Shown here piece by piece: positions 17,926 to 26,358 of a DNA stretch of 64,000 nucleotides (position 1 is the stretch's first letter; each line of letters opens with the position of its first letter). The stretch comes from CAJQGY01 sp964417685. GTDB lineage: Bacteria; Pseudomonadota; Gammaproteobacteria; Magnimaribacterales; D2472. The stretch covers positions 1 through 64,000 of the forward strand of contig CAYQIT010000002.1 in NCBI GenBank assembly GCA_964417685.1, read 5' to 3'. The notes below the pieces were generated by a model. It saw nothing but the letters and a program-made list of their open reading frames with translations. It searched no databases and was not told the DNA's origin. The position numbers and the translations under genes were made by a program.

Positions 17926-18753
17926 ATGCCAGTAATAAAAGCAAAACCTACAAGTCCAGGAAGACGGGGCGTAATATCCGTCAAAACTGACTTATATAAA
18001 GGGAAACCACTCAAATCTTTAATTCAGCCTAAATCAAAAAATGGTGGAAGAAATAATAATGGCCGAATTACCGTAAGGCATCAAGGTGGCGGCCACAAAC
18101 AACATTACAGAATTATAGACTTTAAGAGAAATAAATTAGATATTCCAGCTACTGTAGAGAGATTAGAATATGATCCAAATAGATCTGCTCACATAGCTCT
18201 CCTTAAGTATAAAGACGGCGAAAGAAGATATATTATTGCCCCATCTAAGTTAAATGTTGGCGATGAAGTTATTTCTGCTGAGAAGTGTGAAATCAAAGTC
18301 GGCAATTCAATGAAATTAAAAGACATACCTCTCGGAACCAATGTTCATTGTGTGGAACTTAAACCACTGAAAGGGGCGCAGCTTGCAAGAAGTGCTGGCA
18401 CTTCAGCCAGACTGATCGCAAAAGAGGGTATATATGCAACTTTAAGACTTCAATCAGGTGAAACAAGAAAGGTTCTTTGGGAATGTAGGGCAACATTAGG
18501 AGTTGTATCAAACCAGGAAAATAATCTTAAGTCACTTGGTAAAGCTGGAGCTAAAAGATGGAGAGGTGTTAGACCAACTGTCAGAGGTGTTGCTATGAAC
18601 CCTGTTGACCATCCACATGGTGGTGGTGAAGGTAGAACATCAGGTGGAAGACATCCATCAACGCCTTGGGGTGTTCCTACTAAGGGTTACAAGACTAGAA
18701 AAAATCAAAGAACTGACGATTTAATTATTAGAAGAAGAGGAAGTAGAAAGTAA
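17926..18753 (+). CDS. rplB: 50S ribosomal protein L2
   Basis: L2 is needed for subunit association and for peptidyl-transferase function. The 275 residues match E. coli (273). The RHQGGGHKQHYRIIDF motif near residue 50-65 and the C-terminal signature AMNPVDHPHGGGEGRT, with the conserved histidine of the HGGGEGR loop, are present. It lies 2 nt after rplW and 1 nt before rpsS. Confidence 0.98.
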   Translation: MPVIKAKPTSPGRRGVISVKTDLYKGKPLKSLIQPKSKNGGRNNNGRITVRHQGGGHKQHYRIIDFKRNKLDIPATVERLEYDPNRSAHIALLKYKDGERRYIIAPSKLNVGDEVISAEKCEIKVGNSMKLKDIPLGTNVHCVELKPLKGAQLARSAGTSARLIAKEGIYATLRLQSGETRKVLWECRATLGVVSNQENNLKSLGKAGAKRWRGVRPTVRGVAMNPVDHPHGGGEGRTSGGRHPSTPWGVPTKGYKTRKNQRTDDLIIRRRGSRK

Positions 18754-18754
18754 A

Positions 18755-19027
18755 ATGCCAAGATCACTAAAAAAAGGTCCATTTATAGATTTATCCCTTG
18801 AAAAAAAGGTTGAAGCAGCAGTTGCATCAAATGACAAGAGGCCAATTAAAACTTGGTCAAGAAGATCTATGATTAATCCATCTATGGTTGGATTAACTAT
18901 TGCTGTTCATAACGGAAGACAACATGTTCCTGTATATGTCAATGAGGATATGGTAGGTCATAAGCTTGGTGAATTTTCTCTTACTCGTACATTCAAAATG
19001 CACTCAGGTGACAGGAAGGCTAAATAA
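18755..19027 (+). CDS. rpsS: 30S ribosomal protein S19
   Basis: S19 binds 16S rRNA in the 30S head and contacts the A-site tRNA. The 90-residue protein begins MPRSLKKGPFIDL and contains the signature MVGHKLGEFSLTRTF near residues 69-83. The stop codon's last base is the first base of the rplV ATG (TAATG). Confidence 0.97.
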   Translation: MPRSLKKGPFIDLSLEKKVEAAVASNDKRPIKTWSRRSMINPSMVGLTIAVHNGRQHVPVYVNEDMVGHKLGEFSLTRTFKMHSGDRKAK

Positions 19028-19365
19028 TGGAAACAAGAGCTTATTTAAAAGGAACAAGACTATCGCCCCAAAAAGCTGGGCTTGTTGCTGACGCAATTAG
19101 AGGTAAATCAGTCCAAGATGCTATGGATTTTTTAGGCTTTAACAAACAGAAAGGCGCAGCTGTAATTAAAAAGCTTCTAGAGTCTGCTATTGCTAATGCT
19201 GAGCATAATGATAAAGCAGACATAGACTTATTATCAGTTAAATCAATTATCGTAAATCAAGGCATGAGACTTAAAAGAATGAAACCAAGAGCTAGAGGCA
19301 GAGCTGATAGGATTATTAAACCAACATGCCACATAGAAATTATTTTATCCGAGGGTAGTAAATAA
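19027..19365 (+). CDS. rplV: 50S ribosomal protein L22
   Basis: L22 lines the exit tunnel opposite L4. At 112 residues it matches E. coli (110). It has the conserved RLSPQKAGLVADAIRGK helix and the tunnel loop with GMRLKRMKPRARGRADRI near residues 79-96. No deletions of the type linked to macrolide resistance are seen in the loop. Single-base overlaps join it to rpsS and rpsC. Confidence 0.97.
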   Translation: METRAYLKGTRLSPQKAGLVADAIRGKSVQDAMDFLGFNKQKGAAVIKKLLESAIANAEHNDKADIDLLSVKSIIVNQGMRLKRMKPRARGRADRIIKPTCHIEIILSEGSK

Positions 19366-20021
19366 TGGGACAAAAAGTAAATCCAACTGGCTTTAGATTA
19401 GGTACCAGTAAAAAGCAAAATGCTAATTGGTATGCAAAAGGAAAGGCTTTTTCTGAGAACTTAATTCAAGATCTTAAAGTAAGAGAATACTTTAAGGTAA
19501 AACTTAAGAATTCATCAATAAGCAAAATTGAATTAGAAAGATCTGCAGAAAATTTTGTTGTTTCAATTTTTACATCTAGACCAGGAATCATTATTGGTAA
19601 GCGTGGTGAGGAGATAGAAAATTTAAAGAAAGCTGTTGAAAAAATTGTCAAGAAACCAGCTCAAATAAACATTAAAGAGGTAAAAAAACCTGACCTAGAT
19701 GCAACTATTCTTGCTGAAGGAATAGCTCAGCAATTAGAAAGAAGGGTAATGTTTAGAAGGGCAATGAAGAGAACAGTACAAAGCGCTCTGAGGCAAAGTG
19801 CTAAAGGTGTAAGAGTTGAAGTATCTGGAAGATTAAATGGTGCAGAAATTGCAAGAACCGAATGGTACAGAGAGGGAAGGGTGCCACTGCATACCTTAAG
19901 AGCTGATATAGATTATGGAACAGCTGAAGCATTGACTACTTACGGAATAATTGGTGTGAAGGTTTGGGTATTCAAGGGTGAGACCACTGAAGATCCATAT
20001 AAAGTTGATCAAGGAAATTAA
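19365..20021 (+). CDS. rpsC: 30S ribosomal protein S3
   Basis: S3 forms part of the mRNA entry tunnel and its helicase. The 218-residue protein is about 15 residues shorter than E. coli S3 because the C-terminal tail is trimmed. It begins MGQKVNPTGFRLG. The KH domain has RPGIIIGKRGEEIE near residues 65-78, and the C-terminal domain has GRLNGAEIARTEWYREGRVPLHTLRADIDYG. Confidence 0.97.
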   Translation: MGQKVNPTGFRLGTSKKQNANWYAKGKAFSENLIQDLKVREYFKVKLKNSSISKIELERSAENFVVSIFTSRPGIIIGKRGEEIENLKKAVEKIVKKPAQINIKEVKKPDLDATILAEGIAQQLERRVMFRRAMKRTVQSALRQSAKGVRVEVSGRLNGAEIARTEWYREGRVPLHTLRADIDYGTAEALTTYGIIGVKVWVFKGETTEDPYKVDQGN

Positions 20022-20026
20022 GCATT

Positions 20027-20437
20027 ATGTTACAGCCAAAACAAACAAAATTTAGGAAAATGCATAAAGGCAGAAATAGAGGCCTTGCACAAAATGGTAA
20101 TACTGTTGCTTTTGGAAGATTTGGTTTGGTGGCTTCTGGCAGAGGAAGAATTACTGCTAGACAAATTGAAGCAGCCAGAAGAGCAATGACAAGACATATT
20201 AAAAGGGGCGGTAATATTTGGATAAGAATCTTTCCAGACAAACCAATAACCAAAAAGCCTTTAGAAGTAAGAATGGGTAAGGGTAAAGGAAATGTCGAAT
20301 ACTGGGTTGCTTTAGTTCAGCCTGGAAAAGTGATGTTTGAAATGGCCGGAGTTTCTGAAGAATTAGCTAGAGAAGCTTTCAAGCTTGCATCAGCTAAGCT
20401 TCCAGTTAAAACCCATTTCATAAGCAAGGACGTATAA
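20027..20437 (+). CDS. rplP: 50S ribosomal protein L16
   Basis: L16 organises the A-site region of the large subunit. The 136 residues equal the E. coli length. The N terminus MLQPKQTKFRKMHKGRNRG and the segment ITARQIEAARRAMTRH are typical, as is RMGKGKGNVEYWVA near residues 81-94. It follows rpsC after 5 nt, and rpmC begins directly after its stop. Confidence 0.97.
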   Translation: MLQPKQTKFRKMHKGRNRGLAQNGNTVAFGRFGLVASGRGRITARQIEAARRAMTRHIKRGGNIWIRIFPDKPITKKPLEVRMGKGKGNVEYWVALVQPGKVMFEMAGVSEELAREAFKLASAKLPVKTHFISKDV

Positions 20438-20644
20438 ATGAATAAAGAATTTGCTGAATTAAAAAACAAAAGCTCTAAAGAATTAGAAGCTGAGCTCATG
20501 GTTGCTAGAGAAGATCAGTTTACGCTGAAAATCAAACATAAAACTGGTCAATTGAATGAGACAAGTCAGCTTGGAGACGTAAAAAAGAAAATAGCTAGGA
20601 TTAAAACATTGATTAATGCTAATAAATTAAAGGATGAAAAATAA
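20438..20644 (+). CDS. rpmC: 50S ribosomal protein L29
   Basis: L29 is a small two-helix protein near the tunnel exit. At 68 residues it is slightly longer than in E. coli (63). The helices ELKNKSSKELEAELMVAREDQF and VKKKIARIKTLINAN are separated by the KTGQLNETSQL turn. There is no gap to rplP, and it overlaps rpsQ by 1 nt. Confidence 0.95.
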   Translation: MNKEFAELKNKSSKELEAELMVAREDQFTLKIKHKTGQLNETSQLGDVKKKIARIKTLINANKLKDEK

Positions 20645-20937
20645 TGGAAAATTCTAATCCAAGAATCTTGACAGGAGTTGTTACCAGTAACAAAGCTGAT
20701 AAGACAATCACTGTTCAGATTGAAAGAAAAGTTAAGCATCCCTTGTATGGAAAGATTATTAAAAGATCAACTAAAGTCCATGCTCATGACGAAGAAAATA
20801 ATGCATCAATAGGTGATGTTGTCACCGTTAAAGAATGTAAGCCTTTTTCTAAAACCAAAACATGGATTCTTGTTAATGATAATCAGGCTGATAAATCTGA
20901 AACTGCAAAAGTTGCTGAAGTTGAGGAGAGTGAATAA
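20644..20937 (+). CDS. rpsQ: 30S ribosomal protein S17
   Basis: S17 is a primary 16S rRNA-binding protein with an OB fold. The core (residues about 6-82) contains LTGVVTSNKADKTITVQIE and HPLYGKIIKRSTKVHAHDE. At 97 residues it is 13 longer than E. coli S17; the extra part is an acidic tail ending AKVAEVEESE. Single-base overlaps join it to rpmC and rplN. Confidence 0.96.
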   Translation: MENSNPRILTGVVTSNKADKTITVQIERKVKHPLYGKIIKRSTKVHAHDEENNASIGDVVTVKECKPFSKTKTWILVNDNQADKSETAKVAEVEESE

Positions 20938-21305
20938 TGATACAAATGCAATCACTTTTAAAAATCGCTGATAACAGCGGTGCTAGAAGCGTCATGTGTA
21001 TAAAGGTTCTTGGCGGTTCAAAAAGAAGATACGCAAATATCGGCGACGTAATAAAAGTTGCTGTTAGAGAAGCTATCCCGACTGGAAAAGTTAAAAAAGG
21101 ACAGGTTGTTGATGCGCTAATTGTAAGAACAAAAAAAGGCGTTAGAAGAAAAGATGGCTCTTTAATAAAATTTGATGAAAACGCAGCTGTTCTTATTAAT
21201 AATCAGAAAGCTCCAATTGGAACGAGGGTGTTTGGGCCTGTTACAAGAGAATTAAGAGATGGCAAGCACATGAAAATATTGTCACTTGCCCCTGAGGTAC
21301 TATAA
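20937..21305 (+). CDS. rplN: 50S ribosomal protein L14
   Basis: L14 lies at the subunit interface and contributes to intersubunit bridges. The 122 residues match E. coli (123). The N terminus MIQMQSLLKIADNSGARSV and the C-terminal FDENAAVLINNQKAPIGTRVFGPV are canonical. It begins the spc operon in E. coli; here its ATG overlaps the rpsQ stop, so no separate spc promoter is apparent. Confidence 0.97.
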   Translation: MIQMQSLLKIADNSGARSVMCIKVLGGSKRRYANIGDVIKVAVREAIPTGKVKKGQVVDALIVRTKKGVRRKDGSLIKFDENAAVLINNQKAPIGTRVFGPVTRELRDGKHMKILSLAPEVL

Positions 21306-21307
21306 AA

Positions 21308-21637
21308 ATGACAAATATTACTACTAAATTAAGAACTGGTGATGAGGTTGTTGTATTAGCCGGAAGAGATGTTGGTAAAACAGGAACTTTAAGAAAGATA
21401 CTCAAATCTAAAAATAAAGGGATTGTTACAGGTGTAAATATGGTTAAAAAACATACCAAGCCAAATCCTGAAATGGGTGTCACTGGAGGAATTGTTGAGC
21501 AAGAATCTTCCATTGATTTGTCTAATTTAGCAATCTGGAACTCTAAAACTAAGTTAAAAGATAAGATTGCTTATTCAGTTGATAAAGAAGGTAAAAAAAT
21601 TAGATTATTCAAATCAAATAATAAAGAGATTAAATAA
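21308..21637 (+). CDS. rplX: 50S ribosomal protein L24
   Basis: L24 is an assembly initiator of the large subunit. The 109-residue protein carries the KOW motif GDEVVVLAGRDVGKTGTLRKIL near residues 11-32 and HTKPNPEMGVTGGIVEQE. Its stop overlaps the rplE ATG by one base, leaving no rplX-rplE spacer. In E. coli the S8 repressor site lies in that spacer. Confidence 0.96.
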   Translation: MTNITTKLRTGDEVVVLAGRDVGKTGTLRKILKSKNKGIVTGVNMVKKHTKPNPEMGVTGGIVEQESSIDLSNLAIWNSKTKLKDKIAYSVDKEGKKIRLFKSNNKEIK

Positions 21638-22176
21638 TGTCAAATTTAAAAGAAACATACAAAAAAGACCTTGTTCCAGCATTACAAGAAAAGCTTGGAA
21701 TACAAAATGTCATGGCCGTACCCAAGCTTACTAAAGTTGTAATTAACATGGGAGTTGGAGAGGCTGCCAATGATAAAAAACATCTTGAATCTGCTGTGCA
21801 AAATTTAACTGCTATTGCTGGACAAAAACCTGTGGTAACAAAAGCAAGAAAATCAGTAGCAAGTTTTAAGATAAGAGAAGGTTGGCCTTTGGGCTGCAAA
21901 GTTACTCTTAGGGGTGACAAAATGTATGAATTTATGGAAAGGCTAATTAATATAGCAATTCCAAGAGAAAGAGATTTTAGAGGCCTAAATTCAAAATCAT
22001 TTGATGGGCAGGGTAATTATAATTTTGGAATTAAAGAACAGATTATCTTTCCAGAGATTAATTACGACAATATTGACAATATTAGAGGTATGGATGTTTG
22101 TATTAATACATCTGCAACAAACAAAGAACATGCTAAGGCGCTACTAGAAGCTTTAGAGTTTCCATTTAAAAAATAG
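21637..22176 (+). CDS. rplE: 50S ribosomal protein L5
   Basis: L5 binds 5S rRNA and forms part of the central protuberance. The 179 residues equal the E. coli length. Motifs include PKLTKVVINMGVGEA near residues 29-43, AGQKPVVTKARKSVASFKIREG near 69-90, and DNIRGMDVCINTSA near the C terminus. It overlaps rplX and lies 10 nt before rpsN. Confidence 0.97.
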   Translation: MSNLKETYKKDLVPALQEKLGIQNVMAVPKLTKVVINMGVGEAANDKKHLESAVQNLTAIAGQKPVVTKARKSVASFKIREGWPLGCKVTLRGDKMYEFMERLINIAIPRERDFRGLNSKSFDGQGNYNFGIKEQIIFPEINYDNIDNIRGMDVCINTSATNKEHAKALLEALEFPFKK

Positions 22177-22186
22177 GTATAAATTT

Positions 22187-22492
22187 ATGGCAAAGAAATC
22201 AATGATTGCAAGAGAGCATAAAAGAATAAAAACTGTTGCGAAATATGCTGCAAAAAGAGCAGAACTTAAAGCAATATTTTCTGATCTCAGTTTGCCGAGC
22301 GAAGAGAGATATGAGGCATATAAGAAGTTTCAAAAACTTCCTAGGAATGCTAGTCCCTCAAGAGTTGTTAGAAGATGTCAGGTTACTGGAAGACCTCATG
22401 CTGTATATAGAAAATTTGGGCTTAGCAGAATTAAGCTTAGAGAAGCAGCTATGAGAGGAGATATTCCAGGTTTAGTTAAATCAAGTTGGTAA
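22187..22492 (+). CDS. rpsN: 30S ribosomal protein S14
   Basis: S14 is a 30S head protein. At 101 residues this is the long, zinc-independent form found in most gammaproteobacteria. The C-terminal region CQVTGRPHAVYRKFGLSRIKLRE keeps only one of the four cysteines of the zinc form. It is followed by rpsH after 4 nt. Confidence 0.97.
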   Translation: MAKKSMIAREHKRIKTVAKYAAKRAELKAIFSDLSLPSEERYEAYKKFQKLPRNASPSRVVRRCQVTGRPHAVYRKFGLSRIKLREAAMRGDIPGLVKSSW

Positions 22493-22496
22493 AATT

Positions 22497-22892
22497 ATGA
22501 GTTTTCAAGATCCTATTTCAGATTGTTTAACAAGAATACGTAACGGATTAATGCGTGGTAAGAAAGACGTGCATGCTCCCTACTCAAAACTCAAACATCA
22601 GTTGGTAGATGTTTTAGTTAGTGAGGGTTATCTCAAGGGCTGTGAGAAAGTCGAAAGCGATGGAAAGCCAGCTATAAAAATCACTTTAAAATACTTTAAT
22701 GAAAAGCCAGTTATTCAAGATCTTATAAGAACTAGCAAGCCCAGCTTAAGAAAGTATTCAGCTGCCTCAGATCTTAAACAAGTTAAAAATGGTCTTGGAT
22801 CATACATAGTATCAACTAATCAAGGCTTGATGACAGACAGAGATGCTAAGTCTAAGAATATTGGCGGCGAAATTTTGTGTGAGGTATTTTAA
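22497..22892 (+). CDS. rpsH: 30S ribosomal protein S8
   Basis: S8 is a primary 16S rRNA-binding protein and the spc-operon translational repressor in E. coli. The 131 residues match (E. coli 130). The N terminus has DPISDCLTRIRNGLM and the C terminus has the signature region IVSTNQGLMTDRDAKSKNIGGEILCEVF. The usual S8 mRNA target between rplX and rplE is not available as a spacer here. Confidence 0.97.
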   Translation: MSFQDPISDCLTRIRNGLMRGKKDVHAPYSKLKHQLVDVLVSEGYLKGCEKVESDGKPAIKITLKYFNEKPVIQDLIRTSKPSLRKYSAASDLKQVKNGLGSYIVSTNQGLMTDRDAKSKNIGGEILCEVF

Positions 22893-23438
22893 ATGTCAAG
22901 AGTTGCTAAAAATCCAATTACTATACCAGATGGAGTTACTCTAAATGTTGAGTCAAACTTAGTTAATGTCAAAGGCAAGCTTGGTGAGATGTCGTTTGAA
23001 TTATCAGAATCAATTTCTTTGGACATCCAAGATAATATTGCATCAGTAAAATATGATGAGTCATCTAAACAATCTACTGCACTTGCAGGAACATCTAGAG
23101 CATTAATTAATAATATGGTTATTGGTGTTTCTGATGGATTTGAGAAAAAGCTTGAGCTTAAAGGAGTTGGATATAGAGCAAAGGCGTCAGGAAAACTGCT
23201 CGAACTAACTTTAGGCTTTTCACATCCTGTTAAATATCAATTACCTGAAGAAGTATCGGTTGAAACACCATCACAAACAGAAGTTGTTTTAAAGAGCTTT
23301 AATAAACAAGTTCTTGGTCAAGCTGCTGCAGAAATTAGGGCATTTAGACCTCCTGAGCCATATAAAGGTAAAGGGGTTAAATATGCAGATGAAAATATTA
23401 GAAGAAAAGAAGCTAAGAAAGCTGCTGGAGGCGCATAA
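22893..23438 (+). CDS. rplF: 50S ribosomal protein L6
   Basis: L6 lies near the GTPase-associated region. The 181-residue protein has the two related L6 domains. Typical segments are MSRVAKNPITIPDGV, ALAGTSRALINNMVIGVSDG near residues 66-85, and FRPPEPYKGKGVKYADE near 151-167. It starts immediately after rpsH and overlaps rplR by one base. Confidence 0.97.
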   Translation: MSRVAKNPITIPDGVTLNVESNLVNVKGKLGEMSFELSESISLDIQDNIASVKYDESSKQSTALAGTSRALINNMVIGVSDGFEKKLELKGVGYRAKASGKLLELTLGFSHPVKYQLPEEVSVETPSQTEVVLKSFNKQVLGQAAAEIRAFRPPEPYKGKGVKYADENIRRKEAKKAAGGA

Positions 23439-23785
23439 TGAGTGTTAAAAATATTTCTAGGCTCAGAAGAGCAAAGAAAACTAGGATGAACATAAGACAT
23501 CAAGAAACACCTCGTCTTACTGTATATAGGTCCTCACAGCATTTTTATGCTCAAGTTTTTGATAGCTTAGGCTCTACAGTTATTGCATCTGCATCAACAG
23601 TTGAAAAGGAAATCGAAGAAAAATCTAATAATGTTAAAGCTGCAGCTGCCGTAGGTAAGAAAGTGGCTGAACGAGCATTAGAGAGCGGAGTTAAAAAAGT
23701 AGTTTTTGATAGATCTGGTTACAAATATCATGGCCGAATAAAAGCACTTGCTGATTCAGCGAGAGACGCAGGCTTGGAGTTTTAA
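23438..23785 (+). CDS. rplR: 50S ribosomal protein L18
   Basis: L18 binds 5S rRNA with L5. The 115-residue protein (E. coli 117) has the basic N terminus SRLRRAKKTRMNI, the segment RLTVYRSSQHFYAQV near residues 26-40, and the C-terminal FDRSGYKYHGRIKALADSARDAGLEF. It starts in the rplF stop and precedes rpsE by 8 nt. Confidence 0.97.
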   Translation: MSVKNISRLRRAKKTRMNIRHQETPRLTVYRSSQHFYAQVFDSLGSTVIASASTVEKEIEEKSNNVKAAAAVGKKVAERALESGVKKVVFDRSGYKYHGRIKALADSARDAGLEF

Positions 23786-23793
23786 TAAATACA

Positions 23794-24306
23794 ATGAAAG
23801 ATAATAGAAATAATATAAACAATCAGCAACAAGATGCTCTTGAAGAAAAGTTAGTTCAAGTTAATAGGGTAGCCAAAGTTGTTAAAGGTGGAAGAATATT
23901 TGGATTTACTGCTCTGACTGTAGTTGGTGATGGCAATGGAAGAGTTGGCTTTGGAAGAGGTAAGGCTAAAGAAGTCCCAATTGCTATTCAAAAAGCCATG
24001 GAAAATGCACGAAGAAGCATGGTTGAGGTAGAGCTTAATAACACTACGATATGGTATCCAATCAAGGCAAAGCATGGCTCAGCTAATGTATATATGCAAC
24101 CTGCATCAGAGGGTACAGGTATTATTGCTGGTGGTGCCATGAGAGCAGTTCTAGAGCTTGCAGGAGTGCAAAATGTTTTAGCAAAGTGCTACGGTTCAAC
24201 CAATCCAGTTAATGTAGTAAGAGCAACTATTAATGCTTTGAGTGCTATGGAATCACCGGAAACAGTTGCTAGCAGAAGAGGAATTAAAGTAGAGCAAGTA
24301 TCATGA
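23794..24306 (+). CDS. rpsE: 30S ribosomal protein S5
   Basis: S5 affects decoding accuracy and forms part of the mRNA entry site. The 170 residues match (E. coli 167). It has EEKLVQVNRVAKVVKGGRIFGF, the glycine-rich VVGDGNGRVGFGRGKAKEV near residues 47-65, and GSTNPVNVVRATINAL. The N-terminal 15 residues are Asn/Gln-rich. It overlaps rpmD by 4 nt (ATGA). Confidence 0.97.
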   Translation: MKDNRNNINNQQQDALEEKLVQVNRVAKVVKGGRIFGFTALTVVGDGNGRVGFGRGKAKEVPIAIQKAMENARRSMVEVELNNTTIWYPIKAKHGSANVYMQPASEGTGIIAGGAMRAVLELAGVQNVLAKCYGSTNPVNVVRATINALSAMESPETVASRRGIKVEQVS

Positions 24307-24488
24307 GCAAAGATAAAACAATAAATATAAAGCTAGTTAAAAGCGGAATTGGGAGAATGAAGTCCCATAAGCTTTGCATCAAAGGGCTTGGGTTTAAAAA
24401 ATTAAATCAAACAGTAACTATTATTGATACTCCAAGCAACAGAGGAATGATTAATAAAATTTCAGATATGATTGAAATTCAGGAATAA
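24303..24488 (+). CDS. rpmD: 50S ribosomal protein L30
   Basis: L30 is a small protein of the large subunit. The 61-residue protein (E. coli 59) shows INIKLVKSGIGRMKSHKLCIKGLGFKKLNQTV and the C-terminal RGMINKISDMIEI. The ATG lies inside the rpsE stop region (4-nt overlap), and rplO begins 4 nt after its stop. Confidence 0.94.
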   Translation: MSKDKTINIKLVKSGIGRMKSHKLCIKGLGFKKLNQTVTIIDTPSNRGMINKISDMIEIQE

Positions 24489-24492
24489 TAAA

Positions 24493-24939
24493 ATGAGCGA
24501 AACAGATAATAATTTAGCCCTCAATACTATATCCGATGTAGCAACATCTAAGGACAAAAAGAGAGTTGGAAGAGGTATTGGATCTGGTACTGGAAAAACA
24601 GCTGGTAGAGGTCATAAAGGTCAAAAATCAAGATCAGGAGGAAATGTTAGGCGCGGTTTTGAGGGTGGGCAAATGCCTCTTCAACAAAGATTACCTAAAT
24701 TTGGTTTCTCTTCAAGAACAAATAATCACCTTAAGGATATTAATCTTAAATTAATTAATGGTATGGAAAAGGTAACTATAGAGACTTTAAAAGAAAAAAA
24801 AGTTATAGGAAAGTCTATTAAGAAAGTAAAAATCTATGGAGATTTTGAAGTTACATCAAAAATGTCTGTAGAGGGTATTAAGGTAACAAAGGGCGCAAAA
24901 GCATCAATTGAAAAAGCTGGAGGATCCATTAAGGAATAA
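24493..24939 (+). CDS. rplO: 50S ribosomal protein L15
   Basis: L15 is a late-assembly protein of the large subunit. I place the start at ATG 24493, giving 148 residues (E. coli 144) beginning MSETDNNLALNTISD; an ATG 21 nt upstream lies inside rpmD and adds no conserved sequence. The glycine/arginine-rich N-terminal extension RVGRGIGSGTGKTAGRGHKGQ-type segment (about residues 24-45) and the EGGQMPLQQRLPKFGF segment are present. Confidence 0.95.
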   Translation: MSETDNNLALNTISDVATSKDKKRVGRGIGSGTGKTAGRGHKGQKSRSGGNVRRGFEGGQMPLQQRLPKFGFSSRTNNHLKDINLKLINGMEKVTIETLKEKKVIGKSIKKVKIYGDFEVTSKMSVEGIKVTKGAKASIEKAGGSIKE

Positions 24940-24941
24940 TC

Positions 24942-26237
24942 ATGGCTGAGCAAGGTGCAGGAATGAGTGATCTTTGGAAAAGACTACGATTTGTCTTCAT
25001 GGCAATTATTGTCTATAGAATTGGTTCACATATACCGATACCTGGAATAGACCCAGATCGATTAGCTCAACTTTTTGAGCAGAACCAAGGAACTATTTTA
25101 GATATGTTTAATATGTTCTCAGGCGGAGCCTTAGAGAGAATGAGTGTTTTTGCACTTAATGTTATCCCATACATATCAGCTGCAATTATTATGCAATTAT
25201 TCTCAAACTCTATTCCTTACTTAATAGAGTTAAAAAAGGACGGACAAGCAGGAAGAAATAAAATCACACAATATACAAGGTATGGCACAGTCATTCTTGC
25301 ATTTATTCAAGCTTCTGCTTTAGCTGTGACACTTTCATCCAGTGGACTAGCCTTTACACCTGGTACCTCTTTCTTTGTTTCCGCAGTGTTCTCAGTAGTA
25401 GCTGGAACAGTATTTTTAATGTGGTTAGGAGAGCAGGTCTCTGAGAGGGGTATAGGAAATGGAATTTCTATAATTATTGCTACAAGCATTTTAACAGGTA
25501 TACCAGGGGCTATTGGCCAATCTCTTGAGCAAGCGAGGCAAGGGGATTTAAATATACTTCTACTTATTGGAATTGGTCTATTGGCAATGATTGTAATTGC
25601 AATTGTAGTATTCATCGAAAGAGGTCAGAGAAGGATCACTGTAAATTATGCCCAGCGCCAACAGGGCAGAAGAATGATGCAGGCTCAATCAAGCCATCTA
25701 CCTTTTAAAGTTAATATGGCAGGAGTTATACCTGCAATTTTCGCGAGCACATTTCTATTATTTCCAGCATCTTTGTCAACATGGTTTGGTCAAAGCGAGT
25801 CACTTGGTTTTTTGCAAAGCATCTCTTTAGCTTTAAACCCTGGACAGCCTCTATATATATTAGTTTTTGCAACGCTTATAATTTCTTTTTGTTTTATATG
25901 GTTAGCATTAACTTTTAATACAAAAGAAGTGTCAGACAATCTAAAAAGATCTGGAGCATATATAGCTGGTATTAGGCCTGGTGAGCAAACAGCAAATTAT
26001 ATTGATGCTGTGCTTGCAAGATTAACTGTCTTCGGAGCAATATATTTAACACTTATATGCTTGCTTCCATTAGCCTTAATTAATTTTGCAGGTGTTTCTT
26101 TCTACTTTGGTGGAACCTCAGTCTTAATTATTGTTGTTGTATTGATGGATTTTATGGCTCAAGTTCAATCTCATTTGATGTCAGGACAATATGCATCACT
26201 AATGAAAAAAGCAAATTTAAAAAACTACAAAAGATAA
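24942..26237 (+). CDS. secY: preprotein translocase subunit SecY
   Basis: SecY is the protein-conducting channel of the inner membrane. The 431-residue protein (E. coli 443) has ten hydrophobic segments and the first family signature RIGSHIPIPGID near residues 26-37. It has the plug-proximal MFNMFSGGALERMSVFALNVIPYISA and cytoplasmic loop C5 with NLKRSGAYIAGIRPGEQT. Its position between rplO and rpmJ is the standard one. Confidence 0.98.
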   Translation: MAEQGAGMSDLWKRLRFVFMAIIVYRIGSHIPIPGIDPDRLAQLFEQNQGTILDMFNMFSGGALERMSVFALNVIPYISAAIIMQLFSNSIPYLIELKKDGQAGRNKITQYTRYGTVILAFIQASALAVTLSSSGLAFTPGTSFFVSAVFSVVAGTVFLMWLGEQVSERGIGNGISIIIATSILTGIPGAIGQSLEQARQGDLNILLLIGIGLLAMIVIAIVVFIERGQRRITVNYAQRQQGRRMMQAQSSHLPFKVNMAGVIPAIFASTFLLFPASLSTWFGQSESLGFLQSISLALNPGQPLYILVFATLIISFCFIWLALTFNTKEVSDNLKRSGAYIAGIRPGEQTANYIDAVLARLTVFGAIYLTLICLLPLALINFAGVSFYFGGTSVLIIVVVLMDFMAQVQSHLMSGQYASLMKKANLKNYKR

Positions 26238-26238
26238 T

Positions 26239-26355
26239 ATGAAAGTTAAAGCATCAGTAAAAAAAATCTGCAGAAATTGCAAAATAGTTCGAAGAAATGG
26301 CGTTCTATTTGTTATCTGTAAAACAGACAAAAAACACAAACAGAGACAAGGATAA
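26239..26355 (+). CDS. rpmJ: 50S ribosomal protein L36
   Basis: L36 is the smallest large-subunit protein. The 38-codon frame begins MKVKASVKKICRNCKIVRRN and ends HKQRQG, exactly the E. coli length. Cys11, Cys14, Cys27 and a histidine near residue 33 form the zinc-binding set, so this is the zinc-containing form. The ATG overlaps the secY stop region by no base, and rpsM starts 3 nt after it. Confidence 0.96.
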   Translation: MKVKASVKKICRNCKIVRRNGVLFVICKTDKKHKQRQG

Positions 26356-26358
26356 GAT

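Noticed and set aside
24472..24492. Upstream ATG for rplO inside rpmD
   Set aside because: The extra residues are the rpmD 3' end read in another frame and are not part of the L15 family.
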